From CAYFHQ01 sp964342805 (GTDB taxonomy: Bacteria > Bacillota > Clostridia > Peptostreptococcales > Acidaminobacteraceae), in the NCBI GenBank assembly GCA_964342805.1, contig CAYFHQ010000014.1, positions 1-48,523 on the forward strand: a stretch of DNA of 48,523 bases, written 5' to 3'. Under the pieces are notes generated by a model. It was not told the DNA's origin, searched no databases, and saw only the letters and a list, made by a program, of their open reading frames with translations. Made by a program: the position numbers and the translations under genes. This document shows positions 33,399 through 42,033 of the stretch, piece after piece. Each line of letters opens with the position of its first letter. Positions within the stretch are counted from its first letter, which is position 1.

Positions 33399-33788
33399 CT
33401 AGGCCTCCTTTCTATGTATTGCAACAAACTCTGATTCAATCATTTGAGTGAACCATTTTGCGGCTTCTTCCTTTTCTTCGACTGTGAAAGCCATTAGCTT
33501 TTGTCGATGTTTATTGGCCAACTTGGTCATGGCCTTCATATTGTCGATGATATGCTGGGGGTCGGTTAGGTTAGGATCATATAGAACCAGGGCATTGGAT
33601 GTCACAAAATTGAACTCAAATGCCGTTACACCATGAATGCACTTAAAGACGTCAAAGTAAGCGTCGTCTATTCTCCACTCCTGGGGGATGTTTTTTGCAA
33701 ATGGTATATGGATTCGCAAGCGTCCAGGAATGGAATGTTTGATTTTAACCCGCACTTGAAGGTTAAACAGGATGTCAGAAATGATCAT
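33399..33788 (-). CDS. Small cysteine-free HMA-like domain protein
   Basis: The 129-residue protein carries one HMA-like domain beginning VRVKIKHSIPGRLRIHI (motif at 18-23), then a helical C-terminus. There is no membrane segment, so it may be soluble, a possible metal chaperone or a regulator of the pump. The start is ATG at 33786-33788, with GGAGG at 6 bases, overlapping the previous gene's TAA by one base (TAATG). Its stop is immediately followed by the ATPase GTG. The frame is open upstream to 33827 but without a ribosome site. Confidence 0.78.
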   Translation of the reverse strand: MIISDILFNLQVRVKIKHSIPGRLRIHIPFAKNIPQEWRIDDAYFDVFKCIHGVTAFEFNFVTSNALVLYDPNLTDPQHIIDNMKAMTKLANKHRQKLMAFTVEEKEEAAKWFTQMIESEFVAIHRKEA

Positions 33789-34345
33789 TACTTGCCTCCG
33801 AGGTTTAAGCTGTTGTATGCCCACCAAAGCAGGGTCACCGAACTGGGTGTGGTCAACTGCTGGGTGGTTAGTATTTTATATGCTGCGAGGCCAACGAAGG
33901 AGAGCGGAATCATGGTTCTCAAATCCATTGTTCCCTTGGTCTTGTCCATGACAGCCTGGTTCATGGCATGGTTGACATGTTGGATTTCGTTGTAAACTCC
34001 GGGTCGTTTTTGCAGGTTCAATTCTTCCTCAAGGCCCGTCAGCTTGATCACAGCGCCGATTAATAGGTCTTTTTCGATTTTTGCTGGATCGTACTCTATC
34101 AAGAGACTGCCTGTGACCAGGGTCGGCTGTACCTTGCTAATACCATCGATCTTGCTTAACTGGACGGACACCATTTGTCCAATGTTCTCCATCTTAAGGC
34201 GTTCACTGCGAATCCGCATTCGCCCTGGTATGGAATGGGTCACGTCCAAGGCCCCTCCAAACTGCAGACCTTCATTCCCTTTTTTCTGGTTACCCAATGC
34301 CCGAAGTACAACATATCCGGTCAGTAACCCTGCTGCTATACTCAT
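33788..34345 (-). CDS. HMA-like domain protein with terminal membrane helices, first gene of the metal operon
   Basis: The 185-residue product begins with a membrane helix (residues 1-18), then an HMA-like domain with DVTHSIPGRMRIR (motif at 37-42), and ends with a second hydrophobic segment (about 150-175). It lacks cysteine. The start is ATG at 34345 with AGGAGG directly upstream; an in-frame GTG at 34396 has no ribosome site. This is the first gene of the operon and the nearest to the Fur-like box. The repeated occurrence of the same domain in four neighbouring genes suggests duplication followed by specialisation. Confidence 0.78.
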   Translation of the reverse strand: MSIAAGLLTGYVVLRALGNQKKGNEGLQFGGALDVTHSIPGRMRIRSERLKMENIGQMVSVQLSKIDGISKVQPTLVTGSLLIEYDPAKIEKDLLIGAVIKLTGLEEELNLQKRPGVYNEIQHVNHAMNQAVMDKTKGTMDLRTMIPLSFVGLAAYKILTTQQLTTPSSVTLLWWAYNSLNLGGK

Positions 34346-34452
34346 AAAGCCTCCTACATTCGTTCTAGGCAGAATATTCCTAATTACATTGTACACATAA
34401 TCTCATTCTCACAATCAATAAATTGCCTAGAAATCGCATTATTACTGGTGTT

Positions 34453-34471
34453 AATAATGATAAACATTATA
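34453..34471 (-). promoter_or_regulatory. Fur-like operator overlapping the metal-operon promoter
   Basis: AATAATGATAAACATTATA matches the 19-bp Fur consensus at 16 positions, with arms ATAATG and CATTAT. On the minus strand TATAAT (34466-34471) is the predicted -10 box and lies inside it; the -35 is weak. A second half-site-like GTGATAATGG lies upstream (about 34490-34499). A further possible -10 (TACAAT, 34388-34393) lies nearer the gene. The 34346-34617 gap holds this region, the ileS terminator and no gene. Confidence 0.62.
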
Positions 34472-34506
34472 CATCGCCCTCAATTGAAAGCCATTATCAC
34501 AAGTAT

Positions 34507-34540
34507 ACAAAAAACACGGAGGACCGCTTGTCCTCCGTGT
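34507..34540 (-). terminator. Terminator of ileS
   Basis: ACACGGAGGAC (34514-34524) / GTCCTCCGTGT (34530-34540), a perfect 11-bp stem with loop CGCTT, followed on the minus strand by TTTTT. Confidence 0.92.
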
Positions 34541-34617
34541 AATTTCGCTTACTAAAAGTCCATGAATGAAGTCGGACTTATCAAGTCTATTATGCCCACC
34601 TTCGCGTTGTGGTGTTA

Positions 34618-37600
34618 TTACATTTTTTCAACGTAGATATGAACATCGTGACCATTCAGGTTAAAAACTTCTGAATCGCTGTGGTCCACTTTTTCCAGAG
34701 ACTTGGTCAGAGTTTCGTTCATGATGAAATCCTTATGGGCCTCAATACCTGCATTGAACTCGTCGTTACACTCGTAGATCACGCGGATATTGTCCGTCAC
34801 GTCAAAGTTCTGACCCTTACGGATCTGCTGGATTCTGGAAACAATCTCTCTAGCATACCCTTCCTGAATCAATGGCTCTGTTAGGGTTGTGTCTAGGATA
34901 ATGAATACATTGTTTTCCATGCCCACAGTGAAGCCTTCCTTAGAATCAATGGTCACTAGAACATGCTCTGCTGTTGCGTCGAATGTTTCCCCGTTACCAA
35001 GGTCTAGGGTGATGGTTTCGCCCGCGTCAAACTTAGGTGCCGCTTCATTGGCATTTAGCAGGCCAAGGGCCTTGCCGAATGCGCCCATGTTCTTGCCTAG
35101 AAGGGGTCCCAGGACTCGGAAGTTAGGCTTGAGGGAGAAGTTCATGTACTCGTTGAGCTCTGCAGCAAACTCCACATCCTTCACGTTCAGTTCTTCCTTT
35201 ACTAGAGGAACCAGGTCACCAATAATGGACTCATAAGAACCATCCACAAGGACCTTGCCAATTGGCTGGCGTACCTTGATCTTAACGGACTCACGGGCAC
35301 CTCGGCCCAGGCCTACAAGGGTACGAACTAGGTCCATTTTTTCTTCTACTTTTGTATCGATTAGGGCAGGATCTGCCACTGGATAAGTTGCCAAGTGTAC
35401 AGACTCAGCACCTGTTAGGTTCTGATAAATCTCCTCTGAGATGTAAGGGGCAAAAGGTGCCGTTAGGCAGGCAATTGTCTCCAGTACCTCGTGGGTTGTC
35501 TTGTAAACGGACTTCTTGTCGTCTGTTAACTCAGTTGCCCAGAAACGGCGGCGGGACCGACGGATGTACCAGTTGGAAAGGTCCTCGTTTACGAATTCCT
35601 GGATCTTACGAACAGCCTTGGTTGTGTCAAAGCCCTCTAGGTCTTCCGTAACACCCTTCACTAGGGTATTCAGCTTGGAAAGCATCCAACGGTCAAGCTC
35701 AGGACGCTCAGCCACAGGAACATCAAAGTCATTGGCATTAATGCCGTCTGTATTGGCATACATTTCAAAGAAGTTGTATACGTTCTTTAGTGTGGAGAAG
35801 AACTTAGAAGACACTTCTTTCACACCGTCTTCGTCAAAACGAGTCGGAACCCATGCTGGAGACACATAGTAGAGGTACCAACGAACCACGTCTGCCCCAT
35901 ACTTGTCAAAGAGTTCAAAGGCGTCAACGCCATTGCCCCTAGACTTGGACATCTTCTTGCCCTCTTTATCAAGGATCAGGTCATTTACCAGTACATTTTT
36001 GTAGGGTGCCTTGCCTGTCATGAAGGTCGAAATTGCCAATAAGGAGTAGAACCAACCCCGTGTCTGGTCAATCCCTTCACAGATAAAGTCTGCTGGGAAG
36101 AGCTCATCGAAGTTGTCCTTGTTCTCGAATGGGTAGTGGTGCTGGGCAAATGGCATGGCCCCACTGTCAAACCAGCAGTCAATAACTTCTGGGACTCGGG
36201 TCATGCGGCCATTACACTTTTCACACGTCAGGTGAACATCATCCACGTAGGGACGGTGGAGTTCGATGGACGCGTCAATGTCCTCCTGGGCACGATCTGC
36301 CAGTTCCTGACGGGAACCAACGGACGTCAGGTCGTCACAATCCTCACAACGCCAAATGTTCAGCGGTGTACCCCAGTAACGGCTTCGGGAAATCGCCCAG
36401 TCGTTGAGGTTCTCCAGCCAGTTGCCGAAGCGCTTTTCGCCCACGTGGCCTGGGAACCAGTTGACACCCTTGTTGTTCTCGATGAGTTGGTCTTTCAGAC
36501 GGGTCATCTCGATATACCAGCTTGGCTTCGCATAGTAGAGAAGGGGTGTCTTACAACGCCAGCAGTGTGGGTAGTTGTGGAGGATGGTTTCTTTTTTGTA
36601 TAGTTTGTGTTGCTCTTTTAGCCAGATCACAATCTCTGGGTCAGCGTCCATAACGAACTTGCCTTCCCAAGGAGTTGCCGTGTACTTGCCGTCTTCGTTA
36701 ACTGGCTGAAGAACAGGCAGGTCATACTTTCTACCGATATTGTAATCGTCCTCACCAAAGGCAGGAGCCGTGTGAACAATACCCGTACCATCTTCAGTCG
36801 TTACGTAGTCCCCTACGGTTACGAAGAAGGCACGCTTTTCAGCCTTAACAAATGGCATGAGCTGCTCGTACTCGATTCCTTCTAGGGCTGCACCCTTCAT
36901 TTCCTCAAGTACTTCAAAATCGTCACCCAATACCTGCTTGGATAGGTTCTTTTCAACGTAAAGAATTTCATCATTTTGCTTCACTTTCACGTAGGTCTCT
37001 TTGGGATTGACCGTCAGACATACGTTGGCAGCCAGGGTCCAAGGTGTCGTTGTCCATACAAGGAAGTATTCGTCTGCGTCCTTGCGCTTGAACTTGACGA
37101 TAACCGTGGTGGTTTTCTTTTCCTGGTAGCCCTGGGCCACTTCGTGGGAAGCTAGGCCTGTACCACAACGGGAACAATAAGGAAGGATCTTGTGACCTTC
37201 ATAAATCATGCCCTCGTTGAAGAACTTCTGAAGAATGTGCCACTCTGTCTCAATAAAGTTGTTGTCCAAGGTAATGTAGGGATTCTCTAAGTCGATCAGG
37301 TAGGCCATACGCTTGGTCTGGTCCTGCCATACAGCTTCGTACTCGAATACGGAGTCACGGCATTGCTGGTTGAACTTTTCAAGACCGTAGTTCTCAATTT
37401 CGTGCTTGTCCTTTAGGTTTAAGCGCTTCTCTACTTCGATTTCTACCGGTAGACCATGGGTATCCCAGCCAGCCTTACGCTTAACTTTGAAGCCCTTCAT
37501 GGTCTTGTAACGACAAATGGAGTCCTTTAGGGCCCGGGCGATTACGTGGTGGATTCCTGGACGGCCATTGGCTGTTGGAGGTCCATCATAAAACACGAAT

Positions 37601-37722
37601 TGCTCGCCTTCTTCTCTAGTTTCAACACTGCGGTGGAGCAAGTCGATCTTGTCCCAGTAAGCAGCGATGTTTTGCTCAGTATCTTTTACCGGCGTTGCGG
37701 ATAAAGACTTGTACTTTGCCAT
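34618..37722 (-). CDS. ileS: Isoleucine-tRNA ligase, long (type 2-like) form
   Basis: IleS charges tRNA-Ile and hydrolyses mischarged Val-tRNA. It has the HIGH-region variant GRPGIHHV (53-60) and KMSKSRGN (590-597). At 1034 residues and with a C-terminal region like that of eukaryote-type enzymes, it looks like the type-2 IleRS, a group known for low mupirocin sensitivity. Cysteine pairs in the middle (RCEDCDD, TCEKCNG) form zinc ribbons. The start is ATG at 37722; an in-frame GTG at 37731 lies on the ribosome site. A tRNA-Ile T-box precedes it. Confidence 0.96.
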   Translation of the reverse strand: MAKYKSLSATPVKDTEQNIAAYWDKIDLLHRSVETREEGEQFVFYDGPPTANGRPGIHHVIARALKDSICRYKTMKGFKVKRKAGWDTHGLPVEIEVEKRLNLKDKHEIENYGLEKFNQQCRDSVFEYEAVWQDQTKRMAYLIDLENPYITLDNNFIETEWHILQKFFNEGMIYEGHKILPYCSRCGTGLASHEVAQGYQEKKTTTVIVKFKRKDADEYFLVWTTTPWTLAANVCLTVNPKETYVKVKQNDEILYVEKNLSKQVLGDDFEVLEEMKGAALEGIEYEQLMPFVKAEKRAFFVTVGDYVTTEDGTGIVHTAPAFGEDDYNIGRKYDLPVLQPVNEDGKYTATPWEGKFVMDADPEIVIWLKEQHKLYKKETILHNYPHCWRCKTPLLYYAKPSWYIEMTRLKDQLIENNKGVNWFPGHVGEKRFGNWLENLNDWAISRSRYWGTPLNIWRCEDCDDLTSVGSRQELADRAQEDIDASIELHRPYVDDVHLTCEKCNGRMTRVPEVIDCWFDSGAMPFAQHHYPFENKDNFDELFPADFICEGIDQTRGWFYSLLAISTFMTGKAPYKNVLVNDLILDKEGKKMSKSRGNGVDAFELFDKYGADVVRWYLYYVSPAWVPTRFDEDGVKEVSSKFFSTLKNVYNFFEMYANTDGINANDFDVPVAERPELDRWMLSKLNTLVKGVTEDLEGFDTTKAVRKIQEFVNEDLSNWYIRRSRRRFWATELTDDKKSVYKTTHEVLETIACLTAPFAPYISEEIYQNLTGAESVHLATYPVADPALIDTKVEEKMDLVRTLVGLGRGARESVKIKVRQPIGKVLVDGSYESIIGDLVPLVKEELNVKDVEFAAELNEYMNFSLKPNFRVLGPLLGKNMGAFGKALGLLNANEAAPKFDAGETITLDLGNGETFDATAEHVLVTIDSKEGFTVGMENNVFIILDTTLTEPLIQEGYAREIVSRIQQIRKGQNFDVTDNIRVIYECNDEFNAGIEAHKDFIMNETLTKSLEKVDHSDSEVFNLNGHDVHIYVEKM

Positions 37723-37792
37723 TCTCAACACCCTTTCTTTTCATCAGTTGGTCCTTCTAGCAGATCCAGCATTCAGACTATACCCAAAAAAA

Positions 37793-38034
37793 TAAAAATC
37801 CTGAGCACAAATGTGCTCAGGACGAAATGACTATTTCCGTGGTACCACCCGAGTTTGTCAGAATCTGACCCCTCTAAGGCTGTTAACGGAGCCGACCCGA
37901 CTTTCCCTACTGGATTCAGGAAAGTAGCTCATGGATGATTTTCACTGTTCTGATCCACTGGTTCACACCAACCACCAGCTCTCTTTCTCACAGGGCACAG
38001 TTACTCTTCCAATCAAAGCTTTAGATTTTACATT
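37793..38034 (-). promoter_or_regulatory. T-box riboswitch leader of ileS (tRNA-Ile)
   Basis: On the minus strand, Stem I begins near 38000 with an AGAGAG GCTGGTGG element and a GAACCAG loop. The specifier region at 37934-37939 reads ATCATC (Ile). The conserved T-box GGGTGGTACCACGG (37837-37850) pairs its TGGT with the tRNA ACCA end, matching the A discriminator of tRNA-Ile. The terminator stem TCCTGAGCAC / GTGCTCAGGA (37799-37822) with a long T-run competes with it. Low charged tRNA-Ile should raise ileS expression. Confidence 0.93.
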
Positions 38035-38040
38035 AACCGT

Positions 38041-38069
38041 AGTATACCCAATAATCTAATCTTCGTCAA
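38041..38069 (-). promoter_or_regulatory. Promoter of the ileS leader
   Basis: TTGACG (38064-38069), 17 bp, TATACT (38041-38046). It overlaps the last codons of divIVA, so ileS has its own transcript start near 38034. Confidence 0.75.
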
Positions 38070-38508
38070 CAAGGGTTTCGTTAATGGCCTGCAATTGTGC
38101 ATTGAGCAGGGTTCTAAACCTGGTTTTAAAGACTATGGCGTCCTTCTTGGCTTCCTCATACTCCTTGCGGGCGTTTATGATCCGATTATTGGCATTGTCC
38201 AAGATCTTTTCAGCCTTCATTTCCGCCTGGTGGATAATGTTCTTAGACTTGTCATTGGCCGTACGCACGACTTCGTCTGCCGTGGACTGGGCCACCACCA
38301 AGGCGTCTTTCAAGGTGCGTTCAATCCGTTGAAACTGTTCCAACTGCTCATCGGCTTGCTTGAGTCGCTCCTTGACGGCTTCATTTTCCACCATGAGTTT
38401 TTCCATTTCCTTTGACACTTCAAGGAGGAACATTTCCACTTCAGTTGTGGAATAGCCACTGATTCCTTTTTTGAACTCTCTTTTTTGAATATCCAACGGT
38501 GTTAGCAT
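38056..38508 (-). CDS. divIVA: DivIVA family cell-division/polar-growth protein
   Basis: DivIVA binds curved membrane at poles and septa and recruits partners. The 150-residue protein starts MLTPLDIQKREFKKGISGY, the conserved membrane-binding head, and continues as a long coiled coil. ATG at 38508 lies 5 bases after GGGGG; a second in-frame ATG at 38511 is too close. It follows ylmH and precedes ileS, standard order for Gram-positive division clusters. The coil is short compared with many homologues but intact. Confidence 0.94.
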   Translation of the reverse strand: MLTPLDIQKREFKKGISGYSTTEVEMFLLEVSKEMEKLMVENEAVKERLKQADEQLEQFQRIERTLKDALVVAQSTADEVVRTANDKSKNIIHQAEMKAEKILDNANNRIINARKEYEEAKKDAIVFKTRFRTLLNAQLQAINETLVDED

Positions 38509-38517
38509 CATAGCCCC

Positions 38518-39309
38518 CTATTTTACCAAACGTAGGCGCACATGGATTCTGTCTTTTTTCGATGTGCCACCATCACCATCGTAGATCAAGCGACCCTTGC
38601 CCCGCACCGACACCAGGTCTCCTTCTTTGAGTCCCATGGAGGGATTGGTTACAGGTCGATAATTGACTTTCACTTTTTCACCCCGGACTAAGTCCGCAGC
38701 CTTGCCCCGGGACAAATGGAAACCCGTGGCTATGATCGCGTCCAGTCGCAGGGATTTTACTGTCCCACTGACCACCTGATATTCTGGTTCCTTGAGCTGG
38801 AGAGCGGTCAAGGACTCCACTGAGGGTCTCACACTGGTGGACCCGATCTTGACCAGGTGGGCACCCAGGAAACTGGCCATTTCCCGGTCCGTAATGATCT
38901 GGATCACGTCACCCCAGACAATCAGATCTCCAATTTTAGGTCGGTTAATCCCCAAGCCCAGGACAGAGCCATGAACATCCCGGTGGCCCAAGTCTTTCTT
39001 TTGCTGGAGCTTCTCCACATGAACCAAGGCCAGGGGAAAGTCCACCATGTCCTCTTCCATCCAGTCAGGACACAGGGCCAGGACCTGGTACTCTGCGTCT
39101 GGATAACCACCGTCCATATAAAAAGACAAGCCGTGGACTTGGGTCAAGCACTTCACGGCATCGTCAATCATGTCAGGGGATAGGAAGTCCGTAAAAACAG
39201 CTTCATGGCGCTTTAAGGCCTGTTCTGCCTGGTCCAATATCCGTTGGACTTTCATTTTACGGTCTCCACTGACCCCTAACCACTGTATTAATTTCTCTTT
39301 TTGGATCAT
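38518..39309 (-). CDS. ylmH: YlmH/RqcP S4-domain RNA-binding protein
   Basis: RqcP (YlmH) stabilises the P-site tRNA during alanine tailing by RqcH on stalled 50S subunits. The 263-residue protein has the N-terminal YlmH fold (VHGSVLGLGINRPKIGDL) and a C-terminal S4 domain (about 180-250, RLDAIIATGFHLSRGKAAD). Its ATG overlaps the yggT stop by one base (TAATG) and has no clear ribosome binding site, so translation probably depends on yggT. rqcH is in the same window, at 23848. Confidence 0.93.
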   Translation of the reverse strand: MIQKEKLIQWLGVSGDRKMKVQRILDQAEQALKRHEAVFTDFLSPDMIDDAVKCLTQVHGLSFYMDGGYPDAEYQVLALCPDWMEEDMVDFPLALVHVEKLQQKKDLGHRDVHGSVLGLGINRPKIGDLIVWGDVIQIITDREMASFLGAHLVKIGSTSVRPSVESLTALQLKEPEYQVVSGTVKSLRLDAIIATGFHLSRGKAADLVRGEKVKVNYRPVTNPSMGLKEGDLVSVRGKGRLIYDGDGGTSKKDRIHVRLRLVK

Positions 39310-39569
39310 TAGAAGCTAATGACCAAGCGAACCAGCATGTTCAAAAGCAGAACCAGGACAATTGGTGAAAAGTCCAGGGTACCACCCAGTCCAAGTCGTT
39401 GCAATAAGTCACGGATTGGACCTAACATAGGTTCTGTTACCTGATATACAAAGTTTGTAAAACCGTTATTCATGTCCCTAGCTACCCAGCTAAGTACAAT
39501 ACGGATTAACACCAACCAATTGATCACCTGTACGAAGAGTACTACTGTCCCCTTTAAGGTTTCCATCAT
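39309..39569 (-). CDS. yggT: YggT family membrane protein
   Basis: YggT proteins are small integral membrane proteins of the division cluster (YlmG in Bacillus); their role is not settled. The 86-residue product has two hydrophobic segments around the conserved RIVLSWV and NxxxxxxYxxTEPMLGPIR motif. AAGGAG precedes the start. It lies between sepF and ylmH. Confidence 0.9.
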   Translation of the reverse strand: MMETLKGTVVLFVQVINWLVLIRIVLSWVARDMNNGFTNFVYQVTEPMLGPIRDLLQRLGLGGTLDFSPIVLVLLLNMLVRLVISF

Positions 39570-39580
39570 TGTTTTTCTCC

Positions 39581-40066
39581 TTACTGATCTTGATTGGAGC
39601 GATTTTTACTCCATGAAAAAATACCCTTTTCCGCCAGCTCGCTCTTCACGTCGCCGGAAATATCCACATTATTGGGTGCCAAAATGAAGATACCGCGGGA
39701 AACTTTCTGGATATGTCCATCCAAGGCGTACAAAGCGCCACTACAGAAGTCAAAGATTTTTCTAGCTAAATCTGCGTCCAGGTCCTCAATATTAATGATC
39801 ACAGGCTTGCGCTGCTTGAGGCTGTCCACGATTTGCTTGGAGTCTTCAAACTCCTTGGGCTGGAACAACACGACCTTCATGTTGCCTGAAACTGTTGTAG
39901 AATGAAGGTTCACCACCTTGTTCATGGGAAGGCTTGACGTTCTTTGTTCGATCATTGGGGCAGTGGTCGGCTGCTCTTCCATTTGCTCGTCCTCAAGAAC
40001 CTCGTCCTCCTCATATGTGTTGAAACCCATAAAAAACTTCACCTTGTCAATAAACTTATCCGCCAT
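39581..40066 (-). CDS. sepF: Cell division protein SepF
   Basis: SepF anchors FtsZ filaments to the membrane and shapes the septum. The 161-residue protein has an N-terminal amphipathic helix (MADKFIDKVKFFMG), an acidic linker (about 20-45), and the SepF core with KPVIINIEDLDADLARKIFD and the GGxI-type end GIFILAPNNVDISGDV. It precedes yggT by 11 bp. The FtsZ C-terminal peptide it would bind, DIPTFLRRKR, is present at the end of ftsZ in this window. Confidence 0.95.
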   Translation of the reverse strand: MADKFIDKVKFFMGFNTYEEDEVLEDEQMEEQPTTAPMIEQRTSSLPMNKVVNLHSTTVSGNMKVVLFQPKEFEDSKQIVDSLKQRKPVIINIEDLDADLARKIFDFCSGALYALDGHIQKVSRGIFILAPNNVDISGDVKSELAEKGIFSWSKNRSNQDQ

Positions 40067-40080
40067 GCTACCCTCCAGAA

Positions 40081-40782
40081 TTATTTATATGTCCGTGCGC
40101 CAAATATTCCACTTCCAACACGAATGAAGTTCGCTCCTTCTTCAATCGCCACTTCGAAGTCATTGGTCATGCCCATGGACAGGTATTGCAAATCAACGTT
40201 CTTATATTCTTTATTCTTTAGATCGTCAAAGATCTCCTTCAAACGTCTAAATACAGGACGAACGTCCTCTGGATCATCTGCATATGGTGCGATTAGCATC
40301 AATCCTTTTATCTTTACCCCATTTAGGGATTGGATCTCATGAATTAAGGGTTCTAGCTGGTTTGGTTCCACTCCAAATTTTTGATCTTCCCCAGCCACAT
40401 TGACTTGGAGGAGGATCTCAATTTGACGGTCGGCCTTCTCTGCCCGTTTGGATATTTCCTCTGCCAAACGGAAGGAGTCCACTGAGTGGATCATGTCCAC
40501 CTTGTCGATAATGTATTTTACCTTGTTGGTTTGCAAATGGCCGATCAGGTGCCACTTGGGACCTTTCTGAACATCGTCAAACTTTCTTCTGATTTCCTGC
40601 ACGCGGTTTTCACCAACTATGTTGACACCAAATTCAACGGCAGCATTCATTACGTCCGCTTCCACTGTCTTGGTTACAGCAACCAGTTGAATGTCGTCTG
40701 GGCGACGACCTGACCGGTCACACGCCTGGTTGACAGCGGAATGGATTTGGTCTAAGTTCTCTTTAATGTATTGATATGACAC
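40081..40782 (-). CDS. yggS: Pyridoxal-phosphate homeostasis protein (YggS/PLPBP)
   Basis: YggS binds pyridoxal phosphate and buffers its level; it is a TIM-barrel protein without a known catalytic role. The PLP lysine is K38 in VAVTKTV, and GENRVQE, WHLIGHLQTNK and GMTNDFEVAIEEGANFIRVG are all conserved. The start is GTG at 40780-40782, with GAGGTGA close upstream; an open frame further upstream overlaps the HlyD-like gene. Length 233 fits. It is YlmE in the Bacillus division cluster. Confidence 0.94.
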   Translation of the reverse strand: MSYQYIKENLDQIHSAVNQACDRSGRRPDDIQLVAVTKTVEADVMNAAVEFGVNIVGENRVQEIRRKFDDVQKGPKWHLIGHLQTNKVKYIIDKVDMIHSVDSFRLAEEISKRAEKADRQIEILLQVNVAGEDQKFGVEPNQLEPLIHEIQSLNGVKIKGLMLIAPYADDPEDVRPVFRRLKEIFDDLKNKEYKNVDLQYLSMGMTNDFEVAIEEGANFIRVGSGIFGARTYK

Positions 40783-40792
40783 GTGTTCACCT

Positions 40793-42007
40793 CTAATTAT
40801 ATATGGTATCGCCTTCACGATACTGGGCTCCGTCAATGAGCACTTCGTCGTTGATCTCGATGGTGGATCGTTGAACGGTCTCTCCATCTTCCAGTACATC
40901 TATGGTTATGCCCGTCTTTACAACGGCAAACTCCTCATGGTAGCCAATGACACTCACCGGTTTAAAAACAGCCCGGTTGTCCAGGCCCAACATATAAACA
41001 CCTGTGATATCGTCTTGGGTTATCAGGGCCGATCTAGGGATTTTAAGCCCTTGGTATTGCTCACGAATCACGTTGGCAGTCACCAAACGCTGTCGATGAA
41101 ACTGACTCATCTGTTCTGTGATTTTCAGAACAATGGCCCCTCTTTCACCGGTCTCAAAGACCTTGGAAATGGTCCCATTGACCCGTTCCTCATCCATTTC
41201 AATGACCACACGACGTCCCTGTTCATACAAGTTAAGATCCTTACGGTCCACCAGGGCCACCATCATCCAGACACTATTGTCCACGATCTTATAGACCGGT
41301 GCGCCCTTTTGCACCTGCTCAGCAGTCAAGTTACGCACATTGATGGGTTGGTCCATGATCGCTTCATAATCTAGCTTGTAGAGGTTGTCCGTGGTCAGTA
41401 TGGACTCCATGCCATCGCTATAGTAGGTGATAATCCCAGACTTGGGAGAGTAAAAGGACACTGTTTGTCCCTCTGCTCCAGTGCCTACATAGGCTGCTGC
41501 ATATCCCTGGGAAGACTCTACCATTTCACCGAGCATGTTCTTGCGCTCAATCTTTAGGTCAAGCTCTTCTTTAAGGTCAGTGGTCAAACCCATGTCACCA
41601 GCAGTCCTGGCAATGAGTAACTGCTCCACGACAAGGGCAATTTGCTCCTCGATCTGGTCTTCTGTCACCGTTAAGGCCTGGACCGATTGGTCCGTTTCCT
41701 CTGGTGACGATCCTTCTAGGGGCTCTTCCACGGTGGCTCGGGTAATGTCTGCAACCTTAAGGCCCTTTTTCACCCGGTCCCCTTCCACTGCATTGTAGCG
41801 GATGTCGCCGCCAATATTGGTGTGGACCACCAACTCATTCCTGAAAATGATGGCATCACTAACCTGGGGTATGTCGATTTTCTCATATACCGCCGTAAAG
41901 GTTTTATCGGTCTCCAGCAAAAATCCCATTGCCAGACGATAAATCACATATCCGATTAAGCCCAATAGAATGATTGAGCGAAAAAACCGCCCCCAGTTTA
42001 TGCGCAC
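40793..42007 (-). CDS. HlyD-like membrane-anchored protein
   Basis: The 404-residue protein has one N-terminal membrane helix (about residues 11-32) and a large extracellular part. It begins with a lipoyl/barrel-sandwich half (about 60-110), then a helical coil (about 115-175), and returns to barrel-sandwich and beta-barrel regions, the plan of HlyD-family adaptors. No partner transporter is nearby; the gene sits upstream of yggS-sepF. The start is GTG at 42005-42007 after AGGTGGGG. A terminator separates it from the gene before it. A role in envelope or division is only suggested by position. Confidence 0.78.
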   Translation of the reverse strand: MRINWGRFFRSIILLGLIGYVIYRLAMGFLLETDKTFTAVYEKIDIPQVSDAIIFRNELVVHTNIGGDIRYNAVEGDRVKKGLKVADITRATVEEPLEGSSPEETDQSVQALTVTEDQIEEQIALVVEQLLIARTAGDMGLTTDLKEELDLKIERKNMLGEMVESSQGYAAAYVGTGAEGQTVSFYSPKSGIITYYSDGMESILTTDNLYKLDYEAIMDQPINVRNLTAEQVQKGAPVYKIVDNSVWMMVALVDRKDLNLYEQGRRVVIEMDEERVNGTISKVFETGERGAIVLKITEQMSQFHRQRLVTANVIREQYQGLKIPRSALITQDDITGVYMLGLDNRAVFKPVSVIGYHEEFAVVKTGITIDVLEDGETVQRSTIEINDEVLIDGAQYREGDTIYN

Positions 42008-42033
42008 AGGACCCCACCTTCAATCTGAAAAAA

